IMG/VR virus record: IMGVR_UViG_3300036944_000550
Coordinates: 32,536-96,535 of that record
DNA from: a virus
Strand: one strand, 5' to 3'
DNA: 64,000 nt
The notes under the pieces are model-generated. The model worked only from the letters and a program-made list of their open reading frames with translations. It did not search any database and had not been told where the DNA came from. Shown here piece by piece: positions 35,961 to 43,609 of this stretch (position 1 is its first letter; the number at the start of each line of letters is the position of its first letter). The translations under genes were made by a program, and so were the position numbers.

Positions 35961-38116
35961 TGGAACAGCAACAGCAAACTAAAGGTGTCGGCAAAGAAAA
36001 TCAACTTTCTAAGATTGCTGCTGCAGTAAATCCAGGTTCTAAGGCAGAGGCAAATCCTACTGCTACACAATCTATGATCTCAACCTTCATGAAGACATTT
36101 GAGTCAGCAGCACTTGAAATGCAAAATGAAACTAGTGATGATCAGAAACAGTTGATCAAAACAATGATCGATGAGATCACCAAGTTACAGACTAAAAACA
36201 TGAACGAGTTTGAGAAAGCAATTGGTAAGATTGTTGGTATCACAAAAGAATTACAATCCTCGAATAATCCTACGTTACAAAAACTCGGATCTACGATGGA
36301 ATCAACCGCACGCGATGAAGCAGTAAAGGCATCGGGATATACCCTAACTGGTGAGAAAGATACGTTATTAAATCGCCTTGGTCGTTCAGTTGGTATGAAC
36401 ACTGAAAATGAACCAGTTGAAAAAAGTAGATCTGGTATCGGGAAACTTACTAAAGGATTTGCATCTAATTTAGGCAGAGACGTTAAACGTGGTTTCAAAA
36501 TAGCAGTTGGTGCTGACCCTGACCAAGAAGGTACATTCTATAATAATGTAGTCAGATCCGATACAGAAAAGCGCGAACGGTTGATGACCAGAATAGATTC
36601 TGAATCGAATACGGTAAAATCTGAATCTGTATCTGATCAGTTTAAGAAAGTTATTGAAGAATTCTTCAAAGAGAGTAAATCTGCTTCATCCGAAAAACCT
36701 TCAAAATCTTCTACAAGTAATAGCGAGCAGCAAGAAGATTCAGCAGGTATTTCTAAAGATGCCACAATCGAAGCACTGCAAAAAACTGCTGATTCTAATG
36801 TAGCAATACAAGAAAACACATCCGAAACAGTTGATGTATTGAAACAAATACTGGAACAGATGAAAAATATGCCAGCAGGAAATGGCGGCGGAGGTGGTGG
36901 CGCTACAGTAGTTCCTGTCCCTCTCGGTGGTTTTCGCGCAGGTTTTAACGCACTAGGTAGAGGTGTCAGAGCAGTTGGTAGAGGAATCGCATCAGGCGCA
37001 AGAGCAATTGGATCGGGTGCTCGATCATTTGGTAGAGCAATATTGGGTGGCGGCAGAGCACTCGCCAGAGGAATCGGATCAGGTGCCAGAGCTCTCGCAA
37101 CAGGTGCGAGAGCAATAACAGCGCCGATGGCAATCGCAGGGACTGCTGCAGTTGCTGCAACAGGTTCGATTCTTTACGGCATAGACAAAGGCATTAAGAG
37201 TATAAACATTGGAGCGAGAAAAGAGCAAGAAGAAGGAACTGCTAAATTTGGTTTAACTGGTAATAACATGGATGGGTTTTCTATTAATGGAAAACCTGCT
37301 GGTAAGTATAAAGATCTACCAGAATACTATCAGAAGGTTTCCGACGGTTATGGTGCCAATAGCAGAGGTGGTGCGGCAGAGCGTGCACGCGAATATGTTA
37401 AAACGCATAATCCTGATGGTAGTCCTAAGACTGAGAAAGATAAGAAAAAATCTACAGCAGAACCAGTCGCAAAACCAAAACCAACTGTTGCTACAACAGT
37501 AAAAAAAGCATCTGCCAAGTCTGACAAACCAAAAGCAAAAGCAGAGGCATCTGACAAACCAAAAGCAAAAGCAGAAGTAGAAAAATCAAAAGAAACAGCA
37601 AAACCTAAAGCAGTAGAAACTGTTAAGGAAGCAATTGAACCAAAGAAGAAACAGGATCCAGCACCTTCTTTAGATGCAGTTGATAAGTCCATTAAAGGTA
37701 AGGTTGCGGAGATAGATCCTAACGGTCGTTGGGCAAAACTTAAAGATGGTAAAATCGTAGATCCTGATTTTCCCAATGATGCTGATTCAAATAATTCTGC
37801 AGCAGCAGCATATAAGTTAAGTCAGAAAGCAGGTAAGGTCGAGAGCAAAGGCAATCAAACAGGTGATCAAATGTCACCAAAGAAAACAACTGGTAAAACC
37901 GAAACAGGCAAAAATGTTGATGGCGCAATAATTGAGAAAGGAACTGCAGACACTAAAGAGAAAGTGCAAGTTAATGTTCCTCCACCAACAGTGATCAATC
38001 AAGGTGGAAGTGGTAGTCAAACACCGCCCCAAATAACTTTCCCTGGAGGCGTAGGAAACGTTAGAACAAATGATTCTACGTGGCAACGATTCCAAGATAG
38101 AAGAGCAGTCGGATAA
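35960..38116 (+). CDS. 29: tape-measure-like hub protein (gp29 position)
   Basis: 718 residues (T4 gp29: 590). The N-terminal 270 residues are helical and charged. A Gly/Ala/Arg-rich stretch at about 325-410 (GVRAVGRGIASGARAIGSGARS ... MAIAGTAAVAATGSILYG) is amphipathic or membrane-inserting, as expected of a tape measure that reaches the host membrane. A long Lys/Ala/Pro-rich low-complexity part (about 500-570, repeats of SDKPKAKAEA) follows. The position after the gp26/gp51 chaperone pair and before gp32 supports gp29. No lytic domain is seen. Confidence 0.65.
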   Translation: MEQQQQTKGVGKENQLSKIAAAVNPGSKAEANPTATQSMISTFMKTFESAALEMQNETSDDQKQLIKTMIDEITKLQTKNMNEFEKAIGKIVGITKELQSSNNPTLQKLGSTMESTARDEAVKASGYTLTGEKDTLLNRLGRSVGMNTENEPVEKSRSGIGKLTKGFASNLGRDVKRGFKIAVGADPDQEGTFYNNVVRSDTEKRERLMTRIDSESNTVKSESVSDQFKKVIEEFFKESKSASSEKPSKSSTSNSEQQEDSAGISKDATIEALQKTADSNVAIQENTSETVDVLKQILEQMKNMPAGNGGGGGGATVVPVPLGGFRAGFNALGRGVRAVGRGIASGARAIGSGARSFGRAILGGGRALARGIGSGARALATGARAITAPMAIAGTAAVAATGSILYGIDKGIKSINIGARKEQEEGTAKFGLTGNNMDGFSINGKPAGKYKDLPEYYQKVSDGYGANSRGGAAERAREYVKTHNPDGSPKTEKDKKKSTAEPVAKPKPTVATTVKKASAKSDKPKAKAEASDKPKAKAEVEKSKETAKPKAVETVKEAIEPKKKQDPAPSLDAVDKSIKGKVAEIDPNGRWAKLKDGKIVDPDFPNDADSNNSAAAAYKLSQKAGKVESKGNQTGDQMSPKKTTGKTETGKNVDGAIIEKGTADTKEKVQVNVPPPTVINQGGSGSQTPPQITFPGGVGNVRTNDSTWQRFQDRRAVG

Positions 38117-38122
38117 TGAAAT

Positions 38123-38151
38123 GGGGGAGCGATTCGCTCCCCCAAGTTTTT
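38123..38151 (+). terminator. terminator between convergent operons
   Basis: GGGGGAGCG (38123-38131) pairs with CGCTCCCCC (38135-38143) around a 3-nt loop, followed by AAGTTTTT. It ends the tape-measure transcript. The stem is symmetrical and may also slow the gp32 transcript, though the - strand lacks a long T run. Confidence 0.85.
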
Positions 38152-39076
38152 AGTCATCAGCGAGACTCGAGAAGTAACTCATCGTGTCATCGTCACTGTC
38201 TTCTTTCCAAGGTGGCGAGTCATCCGTTGCCTTAGCAGCAGGTGCATTACGCATCTTGGTTTCGACAAACAGTTCATCTTCAGCATCAAGCGGATTAACC
38301 TTCTCAGCAGTTGCCATACGAGCACCACCACCCGTTAGAACAGTATTCATCTTCGCCTTCAGTTCATCATATGACTTGAAGTTCGAAGGATCTAGGAAGG
38401 TGGCAAGCGAATGTGCATTCTTCCAGACCTGCTCCAACTTATCCTCATCTTCATCAAGAGGAGTTGGACCATCGAATTCTGACTTATCGTAGTTACGGTA
38501 ACCTTCAACCTGACGAATGCGCAACTTAAAGTTAGCACCTTCCCAAAGGTCAAATGGGTTGACTGGTTTCTCATCCTCAAAGGTTGGTTGCATTACATCC
38601 TTGATCTTGTCAAAGATTTTCTTACCATACTTGTAGAGGAATACCTTACCTTCATTCTCAGGATTCGCGGGATCGCGAAGAACAAGAACGTTGGAGATGT
38701 AGGAAAGACGACGCTTTTGCTTACGAGCGATTTCCTTATTCGCTTCGATACCTGAGTTCCAAAGTTCGGAGTTCAGTTCGCCGACGGGATCTGGTTTGTT
38801 GATTGTGGTCAACGAGTTTTCGATATACCACTTTCCAGTTGGACCCTGGAAACCATGATCAAAGACGCGAACCCAAGGAAGTTCTTCACCTGCAGGAGCA
38901 GGAAGGAAACGAAGCACTGCTTGACCATTACCTGCCTTATCGACAGTTGGTTTCCAGAAGCGATCGTCGTCGCCACGCTTTTCATTTGATGGGTTTGCGA
39001 TTGACTCAACTGCCTTCATGAGTGAGTCAAAGTTTCCGCGATTCTTGCGGAGTTCTGATAGTGAATTAATTGACAT
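38150..39076 (-). CDS. 32: single-stranded DNA-binding protein gp32
   Basis: 308 residues (T4 gp32: 301). RFWKPTVDKAGNGQAVLRFLPAPAGEELPWVRVFDHGFQGPTGKWYIENSLTT and GKVFLYKYGKKIFDKI are gp32 hallmarks, with an acidic C-terminal tail (DDSPPWKEDSDDDTMSYFSSLADD) that contacts replication partners such as gp59 and gp43. Coats ssDNA in replication, recombination and repair. Follows gp33, gp59 and a small ORF on the - strand; a possible late box lies at 39174-39181 and an early promoter was not found nearby. Confidence 0.95.
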   Translation of the reverse strand: MSINSLSELRKNRGNFDSLMKAVESIANPSNEKRGDDDRFWKPTVDKAGNGQAVLRFLPAPAGEELPWVRVFDHGFQGPTGKWYIENSLTTINKPDPVGELNSELWNSGIEANKEIARKQKRRLSYISNVLVLRDPANPENEGKVFLYKYGKKIFDKIKDVMQPTFEDEKPVNPFDLWEGANFKLRIRQVEGYRNYDKSEFDGPTPLDEDEDKLEQVWKNAHSLATFLDPSNFKSYDELKAKMNTVLTGGGARMATAEKVNPLDAEDELFVETKMRNAPAAKATDDSPPWKEDSDDDTMSYFSSLADD

Positions 39077-39106
39077 ATGTATTGTCCTTATATTTGCGTT
39101 GTATGT

Positions 39107-39280
39107 TTAGTATTTGCGGTTTGTATTGTAATCATCGTAGTCATCATACTCTTCAGCATCATTACTACCTGAGTATTTATACAGGTTTTTACGGTGCTTA
39201 TTTGATTTATCAACACCCTTGCGTACTTCTTTTACTCGGGGTTCAGACCCGTAGTAGTCTTTACTTCTTGAGTTACTCAT
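39107..39280 (-). CDS. small hydrophilic protein, 57 residues
   Basis: ATG at 39280 starts right after the gp59 stop (TAGATG). Product MSNSRSKDYYGSEP... with a Lys-rich middle (NKHRKNLYKY) and an acidic Tyr/Asp end (EEYDDYDDY). Short charged proteins sit between gp59 and gp32 in related phages. No motif recognised. Confidence 0.6.
   Translation of the reverse strand: MSNSRSKDYYGSEPRVKEVRKGVDKSNKHRKNLYKYSGSNDAEEYDDYDDYNTNRKY
39174..39181 (-). promoter_or_regulatory. possible late promoter box upstream of gp32
   Basis: Exact TATAAATA on the - strand about 98 nt before gp32, but inside the small ORF's coding sequence (codons TAT AAA TAC). Confidence 0.4.
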
Positions 39281-39883
39281 CTAACAGACCACTTGGCCTT
39301 TCTCCTTATTCCATAGTTCAAAGAATTTTGTTCGATCTATACGAACGAACGGACGGTACTTAATTATCAAAAGATTTAAATCCTTCCAGATAAAATCGTT
39401 CAATAATTCAGTAGTTACATTATACCTGAAATCTAGTAGTTTGTCAAGTATAATAACTGTTTCTAGTGAAATTTTTTTACCAAGTAACATCTTAATTAAT
39501 AATGGATGTTGATTGCTAACAGATACAAAAGGATCTTGCTCTGACTTCTCTGCTTCTAATAGCAACCGACTAATATCATCTGTGAACATGTAAGACAATC
39601 TATCTTGTCTACCTTTCCACTTTTCATAGATGTCATCAGAATCTGCACTAAAGATGCCGCCGTTCTTATCTCCTGCTGCAAAGTTTGCAACAAAGTAGTT
39701 GATAATTTCTTGACGAGCGACGAACTTCTTCGCCAGTTTCCTGAATAGGAAAACATCTCTTCGTTTTAAGAAGGCAGATTCTGATGACTTGACAGCACCC
39801 TTGGTTTTGGTGATGTCATATGACTCAGTAGTGAAATGTAGTTTAAGTGCCATGTAGAGGCGATAAACTTCATATGCTTCCAT
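39281..39883 (-). CDS. 59: gp59 helicase loader
   Basis: 200 residues (T4 gp59: 217). MEAYEVYRLYMALKLHFTTESYDITKTKGAV is the near-invariant start of gp59, followed by the two-domain helical core (FRKLAKKFVARQEIINYFVANF). It loads gp41 helicase onto gp32-coated ssDNA forks. The start overlaps the gp33 stop (TAATG). The order gp33-gp59-gp32 matches T4. Confidence 0.92.
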   Translation of the reverse strand: MEAYEVYRLYMALKLHFTTESYDITKTKGAVKSSESAFLKRRDVFLFRKLAKKFVARQEIINYFVANFAAGDKNGGIFSADSDDIYEKWKGRQDRLSYMFTDDISRLLLEAEKSEQDPFVSVSNQHPLLIKMLLGKKISLETVIILDKLLDFRYNVTTELLNDFIWKDLNLLIIKYRPFVRIDRTKFFELWNKEKGQVVC

Positions 39884-40152
39884 TAAAGTGGTAATTTCCC
39901 GCCAGATTTACGCTTTAGCATATTTAGTTCTTCTGCTTCTGCTCGAATCTTTTCTTTTAGAGAAGTGGTGAGTAATACAGCAACAGATTCCATCTCAATA
40001 TCTTTTTTGATACAATAATCAAGAAGAATATCCAAACAAGGAATACCATTCTCGAATGATTGTTTCTCCACGAATTGAGAGAACTCTATTGCTGTATTAT
40101 ACTCTTTCGTAATTAAAAATTCATTGGTTACTTCAGAACCATCCATTACCAT
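39883..40152 (-). CDS. 33: gp33 late transcription co-activator
   Basis: About 89 residues from the ATG at 40152 (ATGGTAATGG); an upstream TTG at 40158 is a weaker option. FSQFVEKQ..., a helical core and ESVAVLLTTSLKEKIRAEAEELNMLK match gp33, which bridges RNA polymerase beta-flap, gp55 and the gp45 sliding clamp at TATAAATA promoters. Its presence explains the late boxes in this window. The C-terminus ends GGKLPL rather than a clear clamp motif. Confidence 0.8.
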   Translation of the reverse strand: MVMDGSEVTNEFLITKEYNTAIEFSQFVEKQSFENGIPCLDILLDYCIKKDIEMESVAVLLTTSLKEKIRAEAEELNMLKRKSGGKLPL

Positions 40153-40163
40153 GTTCAAAATTA

Positions 40164-40769
40164 TTATCCTGCATAAAAAATGTGATCACCGATTTTCGCA
40201 ACACGCTTCAGATTCCATCTTGGATTAACATAATCCGCATGGTAGAATAACACGTTACGTCCAAGTATACCCTGATTTGCCCCAGAAAGCAATACTTTTT
40301 CAGCAACTTTTTTAGATTCTGAATATTGCTGGGCGCTGCGTATGCTCTTGTTACCTTCGCATACCCATGAGAACTGGCAAACACGCTTAGTTCTCTGATA
40401 CACGACTGCGCATACAGACTTCGGGAACTTGGGACTTTTTACGCGATTGATAGTTACTGCAGCAACCGCCAACTTTCCTTGAGTTGACTGGTTTCCTGCC
40501 TCGTAGTAAATATTGTCTGCTAGACATTTCAATTCGCGATTATTTGCTAAATGTATGTTTTGGGTTTCAATTTTTCTTAATGCGGTTTTCTTTTTTTCTT
40601 CTGCCGCATCTTCTTTAATCTCTTGGATTACTTCTACAAAGCCAAGGGAGTATTCCCTTGTATCTCTCTCGATAGCATCTTCAGCATATGAATTGATTCC
40701 ATATAAACTATATACTAATACTGTAAAAATCGAAAGAAACTTGAAAAACTTCTTGTTAAAGGAAGTCAT
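40164..40769 (-). CDS. secreted SleB-type cell wall hydrolase (endolysin candidate)
   Basis: 201 residues. A signal peptide (KKFFKFLSIFTVLVYSLYGINSYA, cut near residue 29) is followed by a charged helix and a SleB/Hydrolase_2 domain from about residue 78: LADNIYYEAGNQSTQGKLAVAAVTINRVKSPKFPKSVCAVVYQ (catalytic Glu in YYEAG). Cleaves peptidoglycan, so likely host lysis via the Sec pathway. A late promoter at 40895-40902 and a structured 5' leader precede it. Start ATG with GGAAATAAG ribosome site. Confidence 0.85.
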   Translation of the reverse strand: MTSFNKKFFKFLSIFTVLVYSLYGINSYAEDAIERDTREYSLGFVEVIQEIKEDAAEEKKKTALRKIETQNIHLANNRELKCLADNIYYEAGNQSTQGKLAVAAVTINRVKSPKFPKSVCAVVYQRTKRVCQFSWVCEGNKSIRSAQQYSESKKVAEKVLLSGANQGILGRNVLFYHADYVNPRWNLKRVAKIGDHIFYAG

Positions 40770-40789
40770 CTTATTTCCTAGTACTTGTT

Positions 40790-40915
40790 AAACTTGAGAG
40801 GGTATTAACCAGTGACTCCCCACACTGGGTCGTAAACGACAAAATCCCCCGATGCTTTGCTGTTACCAGATCGGCACCGAGGGATTCATATAACTATTTA
40901 TAGATTTTGAATCCC
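40790..40915 (-). promoter_or_regulatory. structured 5' leader of the wall hydrolase gene
   Basis: From the late promoter to the ATG lies about 125 nt of folded RNA. AATCCCTCGGTGC pairs with GCATCGGGGGATT (13 bp, capped by CTG-GTAA-CAG), then GTCG-TTTA-CGAC and CCAGTG-N8-CACTGG. The AATCCC strand can instead pair with GGGATTCA just upstream (8 bp with TGAATCCC), so two folds exclude each other. Could be an attenuator, riboswitch or RNA processing site. Confidence 0.5.
40895..40902 (-). promoter_or_regulatory. T4-type late promoter for wall hydrolase-gp33-gp59
   Basis: Exact TATAAATA on the - strand in the loop of the GGGATTCA/TGAATCCC inverted repeat, between the tmRNA and the hydrolase gene. 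Confidence 0.7.
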
Positions 40916-41001
40916 TATGTTAACTCGTTCCACCCGTTTAATCGAACGGTTGATAGTTTTATTCTGTTTCGAGGAAAAACTATCAAAAACCCAATGCTAG
41001 C

Positions 41002-41037
41002 TTATGCAGCTAGAGCAAAGGCAACGTTATCGTTTGC
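41002..41037 (-). other. tmRNA tag reading frame
   Basis: GCA resume codon, then codons for NDNVAFALAA and TAA. The AND start and the ALAA end match proteolysis tags recognised by ClpXP-type proteases. Confidence 0.88.
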
Positions 41038-41117
41038 ATTTACAGTTTGTGGCGCTTTGCCAGTCAATCAGTCTCGGTATTCCTATTACACGAAAATCGA
41101 ATTCCAAGGTCACCCCC

Positions 41118-41187
41118 GTCATAGATACACTTTTCAGTTATTCGGTTGCTATAGCAATATCCGAGCCACTCAGGGCAAATGTATCTA
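41118..41187 (-). other. tmRNA intervening segment removed on processing
   Basis: 70 nt between the encoded CCA end and the 5' G run. It is flanked by a perfect 8-bp inverted repeat that would extend the acceptor stem and guide processing. Confidence 0.75.
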
Positions 41188-41256
41188 TGGTGGAGGTGGA
41201 GGGAGTCGAACCCTCGTCTTTCCGCTTTTATTGTCAACTGTCAACAACTGATATAT

Positions 41257-41287
41257 TATTTATACTATACATAACGTAGAAAGTCAA
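41257..41287 (-). promoter_or_regulatory. overlapping sigma70 and T4-type late promoters for tmRNA
   Basis: TTGACT (41282-41287), 17 nt, TATAAA (41259-41264). The same bases form a perfect TATAAATA late box (41257-41264). The tmRNA can thus be read by unmodified host polymerase early and by the late complex. Confidence 0.75.
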
Positions 41288-41292
41288 GTGTT

Positions 41293-41487
41293 TTATGCTT
41301 CCCAAGGAAGTTTTTTTCCTACTGAACCCCACTTACCAATGGGGCAAGATGCGCGATTAAGTTTAGTTTTTGCGGGCATGAGACAACCGCATTTCATACA
41401 CAGTTTCGCTTTTAAAAACTCACACTGCCTACAAATTTCCATCCGTTGTTCGGATAGTTCACTCACTGGTATAATACCCATTTTCAT
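41293..41487 (-). CDS. small Cys-rich (zinc-ribbon-like) protein
   Basis: 64 residues. MGIIPVSELSEQRMEICRQCEFLKAKLCMKCGCLMPAKTKLNRASCPIGKW has CxxC and CxxCxC clusters of a small zinc ribbon and is a very common companion of the exonuclease in T4-like marine phages. Overlaps the upstream exonuclease 3' end by 29 nt. May bind DNA or regulate a partner protein; role unknown. Confidence 0.7.
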   Translation of the reverse strand: MKMGIIPVSELSEQRMEICRQCEFLKAKLCMKCGCLMPAKTKLNRASCPIGKWGSVGKKLPWEA

Positions 41488-42142
41488 AGTAGTCGCGAGT
41501 GCGAAGAAGTTTCTTCACCCAGTCATCACGTTTCTCGATGAATACCTGAGGAACGTCATCTTCAACTGCGATTAGGATTACTAACCACGGAACAGGAATC
41601 CCAGTACGTTCTTCATACATGATAGCATATGCTGCTGTCTGCATGAAGTAACTTTCAATGTAAGATTTAGACTTTGACTTATTTGAAGTCTTAAAGTCGA
41701 TGACAGCACGTTTGCCTTGATACTCAGCGATACAGTCAACTCGGCCTGCCATACGCAGATGATCACTGTAAAGCGCAAGTTCCTGACAATGGATGTTGCT
41801 GATTGGTTCTAGAATAGATTTAAACTTATTGAACATCTCAACGTCAAGCATCGATGCTTTAACTTCATCAATCTTGTCACTAACGTTTTCGTTCTTGAGA
41901 TATGTCTCAGTTAGCGTGTGAATCTTAGTTCCACGAGTTGATGCTTTACTTGAGATCTTATTCGCTTCTTCTTCACCAACACGCTTTCGCCAAGCGGCAA
42001 TAGAGTCGCGGGATAGAACTCCAAGAACGGTGGTGGCAGAAGGATATGCAACGCCACTGGCATTTACATAAACTCTACCACCATCTTCGCTCGTAGTTGA
42101 CTGGGCAAAATCTTCATATTCATATATTGTTTCAAACATCAT
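41459..42142 (-). CDS. PD-(D/E)XK exonuclease (MGME1/RecB-like)
   Basis: 227 residues. PSATTVLGVLS, STRGTKIHTLTE (His75), QELALYSDHLRMAGRVDCIAEYQGKRAVIDFKTSNK (Asp136, Asp149-x-Lys151) and a late QTAAYAIMYEE are the motifs of RecB-type single-strand exonucleases. T4-like cyanophages carry the same enzyme. Likely trims DNA ends in replication or recombination. Own sigma70 promoter at 42149-42176. Confidence 0.88.
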   Translation of the reverse strand: MMFETIYEYEDFAQSTTSEDGGRVYVNASGVAYPSATTVLGVLSRDSIAAWRKRVGEEEANKISSKASTRGTKIHTLTETYLKNENVSDKIDEVKASMLDVEMFNKFKSILEPISNIHCQELALYSDHLRMAGRVDCIAEYQGKRAVIDFKTSNKSKSKSYIESYFMQTAAYAIMYEERTGIPVPWLVILIAVEDDVPQVFIEKRDDWVKKLLRTRDYYENGYYTSE

Positions 42143-42148
42143 AAATCC

Positions 42149-42176
42149 ATTATACTATAATTGACAGAAAAGTCAA
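42149..42176 (-). promoter_or_regulatory. sigma70-type early promoter for exonuclease
   Basis: TTGACT (42171-42176), 16 nt, TATAAT (42149-42154) on the - strand, with GGGC before the -35 element. The gap between PhoH and the exonuclease holds nothing else. Confidence 0.85.
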
Positions 42177-42180
42177 GCCC

Positions 42181-42933
42181 TTAATTATGTTTTTCTTCAT
42201 ATTCTAAACGAGCAAGGATATATTCCTTGACAAGTTTAGACCTGACAATATCATTCACAGAAAATTCAACCGTCTTAAATGATGGCATCATCTCAGCAAT
42301 TGCGATAAACTTTTGCAACCCTGACATGTCGTTCTTTTTATTTAGGTCGGTTTGACGGAAGTCTCCACAGAAGATAATCTTGGAGTTTTTACCGATACGT
42401 GTCATTATAGAGTTGAGTTCCATGTCAGTCATGTTCTGGCATTCGTCAACAATGATCACTGAATTATCAAGTGTGATACCACGCACGAACGAGGTGATTA
42501 GGAAATGAACGGTCTTTTGCTCCTGCATGCGCAGGAAGGGTTGGATGTGATTGAATAGATCATCACATATCTCAACGTAAGGTAAAGTATAGACCTCTGT
42601 TTTTTCCTTCTCGTCACCTGGAAGGTGTCCGATATCTCTTGATGGTACTGCTGAACGCACAACAACAAGACGTTCATAATCTGTTGTTGGATCCAGAACT
42701 TCTTCAAGTGCTTTATACATGGAAATAAATGTTTTGCCTGTTCCTGCTACACCATGTAGTAGCATTGCAGTGGACTGTTGATTATAAAGATCGAAGAAGA
42801 GTCGTTGATTCTGTGTCTTAGGTTGAATATTTCGTAGATCCTCATATTTAACTTTACACAGTTTACTCTTTTCAATTGTTACCTTTGGTTCAGAATTCGT
42901 TACAACTTGGAGATTGTTTTTTCTTCTCGTCAT
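42181..42933 (-). CDS. phoH: PhoH-like ATPase
   Basis: 250 residues. AMLLHGVAGTGKTFI is Walker A (residues 61-68), VIIVDECQNMT is Walker B, and IIFCGDFRQTDL the downstream sensor block. PhoH genes are typical of marine phages, where they are often linked to phosphate stress or RNA metabolism, but the reaction in phage is unsettled. The N-terminal 40 residues are basic. Follows the terminator at 42965-42996 in the same direction. Confidence 0.9.
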   Translation of the reverse strand: MTRRKNNLQVVTNSEPKVTIEKSKLCKVKYEDLRNIQPKTQNQRLFFDLYNQQSTAMLLHGVAGTGKTFISMYKALEEVLDPTTDYERLVVVRSAVPSRDIGHLPGDEKEKTEVYTLPYVEICDDLFNHIQPFLRMQEQKTVHFLITSFVRGITLDNSVIIVDECQNMTDMELNSIMTRIGKNSKIIFCGDFRQTDLNKKNDMSGLQKFIAIAEMMPSFKTVEFSVNDIVRSKLVKEYILARLEYEEKHN

Positions 42934-42964
42934 GAACAGTCCTTATTCTTACTAGAGTGAATAC

Positions 42965-42996
42965 AAAAAAGGCGACGCCACGCAGGTGGAGTCGCC
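42965..42996 (-). terminator. rho-independent terminator of the 13-gene - strand operon
   Basis: GGCGAC and GTCGCC (42971-42976, 42991-42996) flank an inner GTGG/CCAC stem with a TGC-type loop. On the - strand the hairpin is followed by six T residues. It ends the radical-SAM operon and micro-ORF. Confidence 0.9.
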
Positions 42997-43001
42997 GTTT
43001 G

Positions 43002-43052
43002 TTACCGAGGGAGTTCGGTATCTGAAATTGGAATTGGTGTTTTTGTTCTCAT
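43002..43052 (-). CDS. 16-residue micro-ORF before terminator
   Basis: Reads MRTKTPIPISDTELPR-stop. A near-consensus late box AATAAATA (43058-43065) lies exactly 5 nt upstream of the ATG and no ribosome site is seen, as for three other genes here. The terminator begins 6 nt after the stop. Could be a leader peptide or chance. Confidence 0.35.
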   Translation of the reverse strand: MRTKTPIPISDTELPR

Positions 43053-43063
43053 GTAAGTATTTA

Positions 43064-43603
43064 TTAAACTGTATCGCTCCACCACTCTGGAATAGGACGT
43101 TTTTTCCACTTTGCCATAGTTTTTTTTGCACCGATATAATAGTTACGATACGAAACAACTGAGCAAGGATCTTTGTATTCATCAGGCATCGCAGGAGTTG
43201 GTTGGGTAAAATAACCAACAGGAATATTAGCAGGAGGTTTGCGCAACCAGTATACTAGGCGATCAGTCGCATGAATCTTACCATATCGGTAAGTATATTC
43301 CTGTAGCAGATCCTGCAACAAACACATCAACCAATTGTAATTATTATTAGACTGCCGAACCCAAATAGCACTGGGATGGTTAATATGTGACGCCTTGTAA
43401 AGCATATTCTCCATGTTCTCATCACCAAGTCGCCAACGTTTTATGCGTCGACCAGAAGAGGCATCAATATATTCTTTACCATCAAGCATACGATGTGCTG
43501 TTGACAGTAATTGGGCATACTCTAAAATCATTTTAACAACGTGCTTATCATTGTGATATGTAGCACAAGTTTTGACGTCACGGTCAAGGTAAAAAATATT
43601 CAT
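43064..43603 (-). CDS. conserved phage protein, possibly pyrimidine-dimer-glycosylase related
   Basis: 179 residues. MNIFYLDRDVKTCATYHNDKHVVKMILEYAQLLSTAHR, HPSAIWVRQSNNNYNWLMCLLQDLLQEYTYRYGKIHATD and AMPDEYK are strongly patterned blocks of a family common in tailed phages, usually left as hypothetical. The DKHVVKM-LE-xQLLS helix resembles Pyr_excise proteins, so a DNA repair role is possible but unproved. Last full gene of the operon. Confidence 0.6.
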   Translation of the reverse strand: MNIFYLDRDVKTCATYHNDKHVVKMILEYAQLLSTAHRMLDGKEYIDASSGRRIKRWRLGDENMENMLYKASHINHPSAIWVRQSNNNYNWLMCLLQDLLQEYTYRYGKIHATDRLVYWLRKPPANIPVGYFTQPTPAMPDEYKDPCSVVSYRNYYIGAKKTMAKWKKRPIPEWWSDTV

Positions 43604-43609
43604 AATATA

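Larger units (their letters stand above)
40940..41235 (-). ncRNA. ssrA: circularly permuted (two-piece) tmRNA
   Basis: On the - strand the acceptor piece comes first: T arm GAGGG-TTCGACT-CCCTC, then CACCTCC-A-CCA ending at 41188. The coding piece starts 70 nt later at 41117 with GGGGGTG, which pairs with CACCTCC (one G-U) to rebuild the acceptor stem. The spacer is bounded by an 8-bp inverted repeat, TAGATACA (41180-41187) and TGTATCTA (41122-41129), as expected for removal from a pre-tmRNA. The tag reads ANDNVAFALAA-stop (41002-41037), with CTAGC/GCTAG flanking the stop. Permuted tmRNA is known from alphaproteobacteria and cyanobacteria. The outer ends of the two pieces are approximate. Confidence 0.9.

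Noticed and set aside
38150-38185. gp32 C-terminus FSSLADD as a third copy of the SLADLF clamp tail
   Set aside because: It lacks the final Leu-Phe and lies in the usual acidic gp32 tail, so the likeness is probably chance.
40801-40915. Hairpin at 40841-40887 as a simple terminator of the tmRNA
   Set aside because: The T run after it is interrupted (TTTTGTCGTTT) and a late promoter lies before it, so a 5' leader is the better reading; termination is not excluded.
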